Of a stretch of DNA of 5,598 nucleotides, positions 1 through 5,598 are shown piece by piece. Both the position numbers and the translations under genes were made by a program. The notes under the pieces are model-generated. The model made no database searches. It saw only the letters and a list, made by a program, of their open reading frames with translations, and was not told the origin of the DNA. The DNA is from Lachnospiraceae bacterium (GTDB taxonomy: Bacteria > Bacillota_A > Clostridia > Lachnospirales > Lachnospiraceae). The stretch spans positions 1 through 5,598 of the forward strand of contig JAFOYH010000120.1 of the NCBI GenBank assembly GCA_017391465.1, given 5' to 3'. Every line of letters starts with the position of its first letter. Position 1 is the stretch's first letter.

Positions 1-45
1 GATGCAGATGAAAATGTGAACTTTGAGATCATTTATCTGGATTAA
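1..45 (+). CDS. 3' end of an unidentified upstream gene (partial)
   Basis: An open frame enters from the left edge and ends at a TAA at 43-45. Its last 14 residues read DADENVNFEIIYLD, an acidic-hydrophobic tail with no diagnostic motif, so no function can be given. It could be a chance open frame, since only 14 codons are visible. In its favour, the AT-rich non-coding character begins immediately after the stop, and the promoter of the next operon sits about 55 bases downstream. There is no T-run hairpin between this stop and that promoter, so transcription from the left could read into the opp control region. Confidence 0.45.
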   Translation, partial: DADENVNFEIIYLD

Positions 46-52
46 TTAAAAA

Positions 53-96
53 AATTTGTCTAAAACGCCAAAAATACATCAATGAATTTGTCGAAA
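53..96 (+). repeat. Direct repeat AATTTGTCnAAA, two copies
   Basis: Positions 53-64 and 85-96 match at 11 of 12 bases (AATTTGTCTAAA and AATTTGTCGAAA). The copies start 32 bp apart, about three helical turns, so they would face the same side of the DNA. The second copy lies inside the palindrome at 84-99. Two phased copies just upstream of a -35 box suggest binding sites for one regulator acting on the opp promoter. That role is inference, and AT-rich DNA can produce chance repeats of this size. Confidence 0.45.
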
Positions 97-99
97 TTC
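84..99 (+). promoter_or_regulatory. Palindromic candidate operator abutting the -35 box
   Basis: GAATTT and AAATTC form a perfect 6-bp inverted repeat around GTCG, and the element ends one base before the TTGACA at 100-105. A dimeric regulator bound here would contact or block RNA polymerase at the -35. The best ungapped fit to the CodY consensus AATTTTCWGAAAATT is 10 of 15 positions, with the A/T arms conserved but a 4-base instead of 5-base centre. CodY, which commonly controls peptide uptake in Firmicutes, is therefore possible but not established. Confidence 0.45.
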
Positions 100-128
100 T
101 TGACATTAGCATAAAAAAATTATATAAT
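100..128 (+). promoter_or_regulatory. Sigma-A promoter of the opp operon
   Basis: TTGACA at 100-105 and TATAAT at 123-128 both match the housekeeping consensus exactly and are separated by the optimal 17 bp. The spacer contains an A7 tract. Transcription should start near A136, giving a leader of about 130 bases before oppB. Such a strong core promoter for a nutrient transporter suggests that expression is limited by other means, such as the adjacent palindrome or the hairpin in the leader. Confidence 0.9.
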
Positions 129-152
129 GAGAACTAATTATGCGTGGTATTT

Positions 153-204
153 GAGTTAAATTCCGGTAACCCGCTGAGCGGAACAGGTTATTTAGCTCTT
201 TTTT
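153..204 (+). terminator. Terminator-like hairpin in the opp leader (candidate attenuator)
   Basis: GAGTTAAAT (153-161) pairs with ATTTAGCTC (190-198), giving nine pairs including one G-U. It is followed directly by six T's at 199-204. Inside, AACC (168-171) pairs with GGTT (186-189) and CGC (172-174) with GCG (178-180) around a TGA loop. This is the form of an intrinsic terminator, yet it lies after the promoter and before the first gene. An alternative stem, TTCCG (161-165) with CGGAA (179-183), would break both of the internal stems and compete at the base of the outer one. Premature termination is therefore likely, whether constitutive or regulated. I do not recognise a known riboswitch or T-box consensus, and only about 17 transcribed bases precede the hairpin. 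Confidence 0.65.
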
Positions 205-223
205 CAATTAGGGGAGAGTCTTA

Positions 224-250
224 TTGGATGAATGGAATACCATAGCTTGA
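224..250 (+). CDS. Possible 8-residue leader peptide before oppB
   Basis: A TTG at 224 lies 7 bases after an AGGGGAG ribosome binding site (210-216) and opens a frame encoding MDEWNTIA before TGA at 248-250. The frame stops just before the oppB ribosome binding site at 255-260, an arrangement that could couple the two translations. An ATG at 228 in another frame gives MNGIP ending at 245, and an ATG at 232 in the third frame runs into oppB. Any of these could be the one used, or none. The call rests only on ribosome binding site spacing; there is no coding signal in so short a frame. Confidence 0.3.
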   Translation: MDEWNTIA

Positions 251-254
251 GAAG

Positions 255-260
255 AAGGAG
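255..260 (+). promoter_or_regulatory. oppB ribosome binding site, fixes the start at 268
   Basis: AAGGAG lies 7 bases before the ATG at 268. The in-frame ATG at 232 would add 12 residues (MEYHSLRRRSEI) but has its nearest purine-rich site 15 bases upstream. Proteins of the OppB family normally begin with the short basic-hydrophobic segment that starts at 268, so the downstream ATG is preferred. Confidence 0.85.
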
Positions 261-267
261 TGAAATC

Positions 268-1185
268 ATGTTAAAGTACATCGTGAAACGTCTCGCTATG
301 GCGGCTGTTACGATTTTTGTTGTAGCCACATTGACATTTTTCGTTATGAACCTGGTACCAGGCGGGCCATTTATGTCAGAAAAAGCTATTTCGCCACAGG
401 CTCAGGCAGCCTTGGAAGCGAAATATGGCTTGGACAAACCATTGTTCGAACAGTATAAAACCTACATTACAGATGCTCTCCACGGAGATTTGGGAGACAG
501 CTTAAAACAGCGTGGACGTTCTGTATCATCTATTATTGCAACAAAATTCCCTGTGTCTGCCAGATTGGGCGGTGTAGCAGTATTGACTGCACTTCTGATC
601 GGTATTCCATTGGGATGTATTTCGGCACTGAATCGAGGTAAGGTACTGGATAATACGATTATTGTCATAGCGACATGCGGTATTGCCGTGCCGAGTTTTG
701 TAGTATGTACCTTATTGTTATATCTTTTTGGTGTATACTTAAAAGTATTGCCAACTTTTGGGCTAAGCTCGCCGGCGCATTACGTCATGCCGGTCATTGC
801 ACTTGCGTTCTATCCGACGGCATACATTACACGTTTGATGAGATCTTCTATGCTCGATGTATTGGGTCAGGATTATATTCGTACAGCGAAAGCAAAAGGT
901 CTTTCTCAGGTTGTACAGTTATTTAAACATGCGTTAAGAAACGCAATTTTGCCTGTTATTACTTATGTAGGTCCAATGTTGGCTTACACAGTAAGTGGTA
1001 GTTTCATTGTAGAAAAGATTTTCACAATCCCGGGTCTTGGCGGAGAGTTTATCGGTTCCATCACAGCCCGTGACTACACAATCATTATGGGTACTACCAT
1101 TTTCCTTGCAACTTTAATGGTTATCATCAACGTTATCGTGGATATCGTCTATACACTTGTCGATCCTCGTATTAAGTTGAAATAG
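268..1185 (+). CDS. oppB: Oligopeptide ABC transporter permease OppB
   Basis: OppB is one of two membrane subunits that form the peptide channel of the importer. The 305-residue product matches the usual family length of about 306. It has a basic start (MLKYIVKR) and predicted membrane segments near residues 9-31, 98-120, 130-160, 172-190, 230-250 and 272-298. The cytoplasmic EAA coupling loop at about 201-222 (QDYIRTAKAKGL onward) docks onto an ATPase. The NLVPGGPF segment after the first helix, and FIVEKIFTIPGLGG near 246-259, are characteristic of the OppB/DppB family. Translation probably starts at 268 rather than at the in-frame ATG at 232. It is the first gene of the operon and ends 15 bases before oppC. 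The function call is firm; substrate preference rests on the neighbouring oppA. Confidence 0.96.
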   Translation: MLKYIVKRLAMAAVTIFVVATLTFFVMNLVPGGPFMSEKAISPQAQAALEAKYGLDKPLFEQYKTYITDALHGDLGDSLKQRGRSVSSIIATKFPVSARLGGVAVLTALLIGIPLGCISALNRGKVLDNTIIVIATCGIAVPSFVVCTLLLYLFGVYLKVLPTFGLSSPAHYVMPVIALAFYPTAYITRLMRSSMLDVLGQDYIRTAKAKGLSQVVQLFKHALRNAILPVITYVGPMLAYTVSGSFIVEKIFTIPGLGGEFIGSITARDYTIIMGTTIFLATLMVIINVIVDIVYTLVDPRIKLK

Positions 1186-1200
1186 AAAGGAGAAAATAAA

Positions 1201-2247
1201 ATGACGAAAAATCCATTGAGTTTTCAGTTGGACTTGACTGAGGAAGATTTTCTCCCTGCAAGTAACGAAGAGAAACAAAGTCTTGTCGTGATGAGAGACA
1301 GCGTAAGCTTCTGGAAAGATGGTTTACGTCGATTATTAAAGAATAAGATCGCTATGGTAAGTGCGTTCGTTATTTTAGTTATTATGATCTTCTCATTTAT
1401 TGTACCAGGCTTTTATCCATATACTTATTCACAGCAGATCAAAGGTTCTGAGAGTTTAGCTCCAATGGAATACTCTGAAAAAGAACTTGAGAGAATTGAA
1501 AATGGAGAAGATGTTTTCCCTCATATTATGGGAACAGATAAGCTTGGTCGTGACTATGCGATCCGTGTTATGATGGGAAGCCGTGTTTCTATTACAGTTG
1601 GTCTTGTAGCCGCTGTGATTATTCTTGTTATCGGTGCTACATTCGGATCCGTTGCAGCCTTCCTTGGCGGCTGGATCGACCTTTTGATGATGCGTCTTGT
1701 AGACATCATTTATACAGTACCTGATATCCTGCTGATCGTATTGTTATCCGTGTCTATCAAAGAACCTCTTGCTCTTTTGGCTGAAAAACCAATGTTCAAG
1801 TGGATTCAGGTTGTCGGACCAAACATGATCAGTATCTTTATCGTATTTGCTCTTCTTTACTGGGTAGGTATGGCACGTATGGTACGAAGCCAGATCCTTG
1901 TATTAAAAGAAAGTGAATACGTAACAGCAGCAAAAGCACTCGGTGCAAAAACAGGCCATATTATCAGAAAACATTTGTTAACAAACTGTATCGGAACTCT
2001 GATCGTTATGACAACACTTCAGATTCCATCTTCCATCTTCACAGAAAGTTTCTTATCTTTCCTTGGTCTTGGTGTTGCAGTGCCAATGCCATCTTTAGGA
2101 TCTTTAGCTGGGGATGCGATCAACGGTTTAAATACTTACCCACATTTGTTATTTATTCCTTCTATTTTGATCAGTTTGATTATCTTAAGCTTTAACTTAT
2201 TTGGTGATGGTCTTCGTGATGCATTTGACCCTAAATTAAAGAATTAA
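1201..2247 (+). CDS. oppC: Oligopeptide ABC transporter permease OppC
   Basis: OppC is the second channel subunit and the partner of OppB. AAAGGAG at 1186-1192 lies 8 bases before the ATG. The 348-residue product is longer than typical OppC proteins (about 300). It has a soluble, acidic N-terminus of roughly 45 residues, a first helix at about 50-70, then an outside loop carrying the family motif GTDKLGRD at 111-118. Further helices lie near 130-152, 158-185, 208-229, 262-292 and 318-336. The EAA loop at about 239-258 (EYVTAAKALGAK onward) contacts an ATPase, and the end GDGLRDAFDPKLKN is typical of the family. The extra length lies partly in the N-terminus and partly in a roughly 20-residue stretch near 187-206, between helices 3 and 4 on the outside. 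No frame damage is seen. Confidence 0.96.
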   Translation: MTKNPLSFQLDLTEEDFLPASNEEKQSLVVMRDSVSFWKDGLRRLLKNKIAMVSAFVILVIMIFSFIVPGFYPYTYSQQIKGSESLAPMEYSEKELERIENGEDVFPHIMGTDKLGRDYAIRVMMGSRVSITVGLVAAVIILVIGATFGSVAAFLGGWIDLLMMRLVDIIYTVPDILLIVLLSVSIKEPLALLAEKPMFKWIQVVGPNMISIFIVFALLYWVGMARMVRSQILVLKESEYVTAAKALGAKTGHIIRKHLLTNCIGTLIVMTTLQIPSSIFTESFLSFLGLGVAVPMPSLGSLAGDAINGLNTYPHLLFIPSILISLIILSFNLFGDGLRDAFDPKLKN

Positions 2248-2271
2248 TCGAGAAAGGGAGGACACGTACAC

Positions 2272-3273
2272 ATGAGTGAATATTTATTGGAAATAAAAGA
2301 TGAACGTCTCTCTTTCTTTACTCCTGCAGGTGAAGTTAAAGCCTTAAACGGAGTTTCGATTCACATGAAAGAAGGAGAAGTTCTTGGTATTGTAGGCGAG
2401 AGTGGATCCGGTAAATCTGTTACAGCATATAGCTTGATGGGTCTTACAGCATATCCTGGTAAACTCATCGGCGGAACATTGGATTTCAACGGACACCGTA
2501 TCAACGACATGACAGAAAAAGAAATGCGTAAGATGCGTGGTAATGAAGTTTCTATTATTTTCCAGGATCCAATGACAAGTTTAAACCCGGTTTATACAAT
2601 TGGTAACCAGATTGAAGAAGTTATTCGTCTTCATACAAATAAAACAAAACAGGAAGCGAAAGAACGTGCAAGAGAACTCTTGACATTGGTTGGTATCAAC
2701 GAACCTGACAAACGTTTAAAACAGTTTCCACACGAGCTGTCCGGTGGTATGCGTCAGCGTATTATGATCGCGATCGCACTTGCCTGTGAACCAAAGCTTT
2801 TGATCGCAGACGAACCAACAACAGCACTTGACGTTACAATTCAGGCTCAGATCCTTGAGCTTATGATGGAATTAAAAGACAAACTCGGCATGGCGATCAT
2901 TATGATCACACATGACCTTGGTGTCGTAGCCAGTACCTGTGAAAAAATCGCAGTTATGTATGCCGGTAACATCGTAGAATATGGTACAACAGATAACATT
3001 TTCTATGAACCAAAGCATGAATATACAAAAGGTCTCATTCGCAGTATTCCACGTATGGATGCAAAGAATCATGAAAGACTGGTTCCAATTGAAGGTACAC
3101 CTGTTGACATGTTAAATCCTCCAAAAGGATGTAAATTTGCTTCCCGTTGTGATAAATGTATGAAGATCTGTCTGAGAGAAATGCCTCCACAGACAATGTT
3201 TGATGATGTACATTATGCACACTGCTGGTTGAACCAGAAGGCAGAATTTGAAGGAGGTGCTAAAAATGAGTAA
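2272..3273 (+). CDS. oppD: Oligopeptide ABC transporter ATPase OppD
   Basis: OppD is one of the two ATP-hydrolysing subunits on the cytoplasmic face that power peptide import. In the 333-residue product the order is Walker A GESGSGKS (42-49), Q-loop Q98 in FQDP, ABC signature LSGGMRQR (156-163), Walker B LLIADEPT (176-183, catalytic E181) and switch H214. All catalytic residues are present. The C-terminal oligopeptide-transporter domain carries C287, C293, C300 and C318 with spacings 5, 6 and 17, matching the cysteine set that binds [4Fe-4S] in characterised family members. C296 is an additional cysteine. GGGAGG (2256-2261) lies 10 bases before the ATG. The stop codon overlaps the start of oppF by 8 bases, which suggests coupled synthesis of the two ATPases. 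Confidence 0.96.
   Translation: MSEYLLEIKDERLSFFTPAGEVKALNGVSIHMKEGEVLGIVGESGSGKSVTAYSLMGLTAYPGKLIGGTLDFNGHRINDMTEKEMRKMRGNEVSIIFQDPMTSLNPVYTIGNQIEEVIRLHTNKTKQEAKERARELLTLVGINEPDKRLKQFPHELSGGMRQRIMIAIALACEPKLLIADEPTTALDVTIQAQILELMMELKDKLGMAIIMITHDLGVVASTCEKIAVMYAGNIVEYGTTDNIFYEPKHEYTKGLIRSIPRMDAKNHERLVPIEGTPVDMLNPPKGCKFASRCDKCMKICLREMPPQTMFDDVHYAHCWLNQKAEFEGGAKNE
3251..3257 (+). promoter_or_regulatory. oppF ribosome binding site inside the oppD 3' end
   Basis: AAGGAGG lies 8 bases before the ATG at 3266 and is itself part of the last codons of oppD. The longer in-frame reading from TTG at 3248 would start upstream of this site and has no ribosome binding site of its own, so 3266 is the better oppF start. 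Confidence 0.88.
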
Positions 3274-4294
3274 TGATTTAGTGAAAGTGGAGCACCTGAA
3301 ACAATGGTTTCCTGCCGGTGGCTTCGGAGCTAACAAAAAATATGTCAAAGCGGTTGATGATGTTTCTTTTACAATTAAAAGAGGCGAAACATTAGGTCTC
3401 GTAGGTGAATCCGGCTGCGGTAAGACAACAACAGGACGTACACTTCTTCGTCTTTATGAACCAACAGCGGGACGTATCACATATGATGGCAAAGTGATTT
3501 ATGATAGTGGTCTTCCAATCTTAGGACCGGATGGCAAAGAACATCCAGGGAAAAAAGTTTCTGCGGATATGCTTCCATATCGTCGTAAGATGCAGATCGT
3601 ATTCCAGGATCCATATGCCAGCCTTGACCCGCGTATGACCGTTGGGGATATCATTGGTGAAGGAATTGACCTTCATAATCTTGCAAAAGACAGTCAGGAC
3701 CGTTATAATCAGATTATTAAATTATTGGAAGACGTAGGCTTGAACTCAGAGCATGCAAACCGTTATCCACACGAATTCTCCGGTGGACAGAGACAGCGTG
3801 TAGGTATTGCCAGAGCCTTAGCAGTACACCCGGAATTTATCGTATGTGATGAACCGATTTCTGCGCTTGACGTATCTATTCAGGCACAGGTTGTTAACAT
3901 GTTTGAAGATTTACAGGCACAGAGGGGACTTACCTATCTCTTCATCGCCCACGATCTTTCTGTTGTAAAACATATTTCTGACAGAATCGGCGTTATGTAT
4001 CTTGGAAAGCTTGTTGAAATTGCAGACAGTTATGAACTCTGTTTCCACAGTGCTCATCCATATACACGAAGCCTGATTTCTGCGATTCCAATCGCAGACC
4101 CTAATGTTGCCAGAGCGAATAAGCGTATCGTGTTAGAAGGCGACGTTCCAAGTCCATTGAATCCGCCAAGCGGATGCCGCTTCCGTACACGTTGTCCGTA
4201 TTCAGACGAACAGTGTGTATGTGAAGAACCACAGATGCGTGAAGTATCTAAAGGACATTACGCTGCCTGTCATCACCTTGACAAGGTCATCTAA
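3266..4294 (+). CDS. oppF: Oligopeptide ABC transporter ATPase OppF
   Basis: OppF is the second ATPase subunit and pairs with OppD to form the two ATP sites. The 342-residue product shows Walker A GESGCGKT (47-54), Q-loop Q114 in FQDP, signature FSGGQRQR (171-178), Walker B FIVCDEPI (191-198, catalytic E196), the D-loop in SALDVS (199-204) and switch H229, so both nucleotide sites of the transporter appear active. The C-terminus carries C304, C310, C317 and C335 with the same 5, 6 and 17 spacings as OppD. C319 is an extra cysteine. Residues about 80-104, between Walker A and the Q-loop, contain a polar glycine- and lysine-rich insertion relative to usual OppF. The start at 3266 is chosen from its ribosome binding site, and it overlaps the oppD stop by 8 bases. 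Confidence 0.96.
   Translation: MSNDLVKVEHLKQWFPAGGFGANKKYVKAVDDVSFTIKRGETLGLVGESGCGKTTTGRTLLRLYEPTAGRITYDGKVIYDSGLPILGPDGKEHPGKKVSADMLPYRRKMQIVFQDPYASLDPRMTVGDIIGEGIDLHNLAKDSQDRYNQIIKLLEDVGLNSEHANRYPHEFSGGQRQRVGIARALAVHPEFIVCDEPISALDVSIQAQVVNMFEDLQAQRGLTYLFIAHDLSVVKHISDRIGVMYLGKLVEIADSYELCFHSAHPYTRSLISAIPIADPNVARANKRIVLEGDVPSPLNPPSGCRFRTRCPYSDEQCVCEEPQMREVSKGHYAACHHLDKVI
4275..4287 (+). repeat. Short inverted repeat at the oppF 3' end
   Basis: ACCTT (4275-4279) and AAGGT (4283-4287) form a perfect 5-bp stem around GAC, just before the oppF stop at 4292-4294. No T-run follows, so it is not an intrinsic terminator. It may be a coincidence of the codons for HLDKV, or part of a stabilising or processing structure together with the hairpin at 4303-4317. 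Confidence 0.3.
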
Positions 4295-4302
4295 GTGCAG
4301 TG

Positions 4303-4317
4303 CCACGACTTAAGTGG
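4303..4317 (+). repeat. Small hairpin in the oppF-oppA gap
   Basis: CCAC (4303-4306) pairs with GTGG (4314-4317) across a 7-base loop in the only sizeable gap between operon genes (4295-4350). No T-run follows, so oppA should be reached by read-through. In many opp operons the binding protein is made in excess over the membrane parts, and a small structure of this kind could protect the downstream message from exonucleases. That role is inference, and the stem is weak. Confidence 0.3.
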
Positions 4318-4350
4318 ATTGTATAAAATTATTTCAAGGAGGGTTTTCTT

Positions 4351-5598
4351 ATGAAAAAGAAAATGCTTGCACTCGTATTAGCAGTTACTATGATTGCTTC
4401 TTCTTTAGTTGCTTGTGGTGGCAAAGAAACAGCTAATACAGGAAACACTGACGCAGCTGCAGAAAAACAGCTCGTTGTTCAGGTTGGTCCAGACCCTGAA
4501 ACTATCGACCCTGCGTTAAACTCCGCATCTGATGGCGGATGTATGATTCTTCATGCATTTGAAGGTCTTTTAACATATAGTCAGGACGAACAGCTTCAGC
4601 CAGGTTGTGCAGATTTACCTGAAATTTCTGAAGACGGTCTTACATGGACATTCAAACTTTTCGAAGGTTTGAAATGGTCTGATGGTACAGACTTAACAGC
4701 TCATGACTTCGTTTACAGCTGGAAACGTGTATGTGATCCTGCTACAGCAGCTCCATACGCAGAAACTGTACTTGGTATGGTTAAAGGCTATGACGAAGCA
4801 ATCAACGGCAACGTTGACGCTCTTGGCGTAACAGCAACAGATGATCACACATTAGTAGTTGAACTTGCTAACCCATGTTCTTACTTTGGTGACCTTGCTG
4901 CGTTCGCTACATTAAGCCCTGTTCAGCAGGCTACAATCGAAGCAAACGGTGATGCTTGGGCAACATCTCCAGAAACTTATGTTTCTAACGGTTCCTTCCA
5001 CGTTACTGAATGGGTTCCAGGTTCTCATATCATTATGAGCAAAAACGAACACTACAGAAATGCTGACGATATCAAACTTGACAGCATCAAATTCGTACTT
5101 ATGGAAGATTCCAATGCTGCTTTCACAGCTTACCAGAGTGGTGAAGTTATGATGATTAAAGACGTTCCTACAGAAGAAATTCCATCCCTCGAAGGACAGG
5201 CTGATTTCCACGTAGAACCAATCATCGGAACTTACTATGTATCTGTAAATACAGCAAAAGAACCATTTACAGATGCTAACGTTCGTAAAGCATTAAGCTT
5301 GGCAATCGACAGAGAATATGTTGCTAGCACAATCATGCAGGGTACATACTCCCCAGCATACAACTTCATGGGTCCAGGTTGGATGGATGCAGATGGTTCT
5401 GAATTCATCGCTAACTCCAACAACGGCGAAGGCTACATCAGCGCAGATTTCGAAGCTAACTTAGCAGAAGCTAAAGCTTTACTCGCTGAAGCAGGCTACC
5501 CAGATGGCGAAGGCTTCCCAGCTTTCACATATTCTACAAACGAAGCAGGCTACCACAAACCAGTTGCTGAATACTTACAGCAGGCTTGGGCAGAACTC
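4351..5598 (+). CDS. oppA: Oligopeptide-binding lipoprotein OppA (3' end outside window)
   Basis: OppA is the extracellular receptor that binds peptides and delivers them to OppBC. AAGGAGG (4336-4342) lies 8 bases before the ATG. A basic start (MKKK), a hydrophobic stretch and the lipobox LVAC with C22 as the lipidated residue mark a type II signal peptide, followed by a Gly/Thr/Asn/Ala-rich linker. The SBP_bac_5 domain starts near residue 40. Typical segments are PETIDPALN (49-57), WSDGTDLTAHDFVYSWKR (109-126) with DPATAAPYA shortly after, and FTDANVRKALSLAIDRE (about 307-323). The middle segment closely resembles Gram-negative OppA, favouring oligopeptides over dipeptides or nickel. The frame is open through the last base, showing 416 residues of about 540 expected. 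Four cysteines besides C22 are visible (64, 86, 128, 176). Confidence 0.95.
   Translation, partial: MKKKMLALVLAVTMIASSLVACGGKETANTGNTDAAAEKQLVVQVGPDPETIDPALNSASDGGCMILHAFEGLLTYSQDEQLQPGCADLPEISEDGLTWTFKLFEGLKWSDGTDLTAHDFVYSWKRVCDPATAAPYAETVLGMVKGYDEAINGNVDALGVTATDDHTLVVELANPCSYFGDLAAFATLSPVQQATIEANGDAWATSPETYVSNGSFHVTEWVPGSHIIMSKNEHYRNADDIKLDSIKFVLMEDSNAAFTAYQSGEVMMIKDVPTEEIPSLEGQADFHVEPIIGTYYVSVNTAKEPFTDANVRKALSLAIDREYVASTIMQGTYSPAYNFMGPGWMDADGSEFIANSNNGEGYISADFEANLAEAKALLAEAGYPDGEGFPAFTYSTNEAGYHKPVAEYLQQAWAEL

Noticed and set aside
130..210. Known riboswitch or T-box in the opp leader
   Set aside because: No T-box GGTGG-type motif or aptamer core that I recognise is present, and only about 17 bases precede the hairpin, too few for a separate sensor domain upstream.
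232..267. OppB starting at ATG 232 with 12 extra residues
   Set aside because: The ATG at 268 has a well-spaced AAGGAG and begins with the normal OppB N-terminus, while 232 has only a distant purine-rich site.
462..668. Minus-strand open frame of 68 codons within oppB
   Set aside because: It lies wholly opposite a conserved coding region, shows no recognisable domain, and is best explained as a shadow of oppB.
675..926. Plus-strand 83-codon frame within oppB
   Set aside because: It is in another frame of a well-conserved permease gene and has no ribosome binding site or family resemblance.
2872..3348. Three overlapping minus-strand frames opposite oppD and oppF
   Set aside because: They overlap one another and confirmed ATPase genes, and their translations have no protein-like motifs.
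4278..4327. Internal promoter for oppA using TTGACA (4278-4283) and TATAAA (4322-4327)
   Set aside because: The spacing is 38 bp, far from the usual 16-18, and nothing like a -35 lies at the correct distance from TATAAA. The TTGACA is also part of the oppF coding sequence.
4912..5423. Two minus-strand frames (4912-5211 and 5235-5423) in the right part of the window
   Set aside because: The + strand here is an uninterrupted oppA frame with clear SBP_bac_5 features, so these are antisense shadows.
1..5598. CRISPR arrays, tRNA or rRNA genes, insertion sequences, defence or toxin genes
   Set aside because: No repeat-spacer pattern, cloverleaf, transposase-like frame or terminal inverted repeats were seen; the whole span apart from 46-267 and short gaps is accounted for by opp genes and the upstream gene fragment.

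Overview
The window holds one transcription unit: a complete set of oligopeptide ABC importer genes in the order oppB-oppC-oppD-oppF-oppA, all on the + strand. oppA runs off the right edge. AT-rich intergenic DNA, strong AAGGAGG-type ribosome binding sites, a consensus sigma-A promoter and the protein sequences point to a low-GC Firmicute, most likely a clostridial (Lachnospiraceae-like) gut anaerobe. The taxonomic placement is inference.

Layout. Positions 1-45 are the last 14 codons of an unidentified upstream gene. Positions 46-267 are the control region. It contains a repeated AATTTGTCnAAA element whose second copy lies inside a palindrome abutting the -35 box, a perfect TTGACA-17-TATAAT promoter (100-128), a terminator-like hairpin with six T's (153-204) lying after the promoter and before the first gene, and a possible 8-codon leader ORF (224-250). 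The structural genes follow at oppB 268-1185, oppC 1201-2247, oppD 2272-3273, oppF 3266-4294 (overlapping oppD by 8 bases) and oppA 4351-5598. A 56-base gap before oppA holds a short hairpin and a strong ribosome binding site.

How the parts work together. OppA is a lipoprotein that captures peptides outside the membrane. OppB and OppC form the translocation channel. OppD and OppF are the two ATPases, and both keep the four-cysteine C-terminal signature associated with a [4Fe-4S] cluster in this family. The OppA segment around residues 109-136 closely resembles oligopeptide-type OppA, which supports an opp rather than a dpp or nickel assignment.

The coding part is a conventional transporter operon, and I found no new enzymatic or defence system. 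The least ordinary part is the 222-base control region, which combines a strong core promoter, a candidate operator, a candidate transcription attenuator and an unusual crowd of start codons in three frames before oppB.
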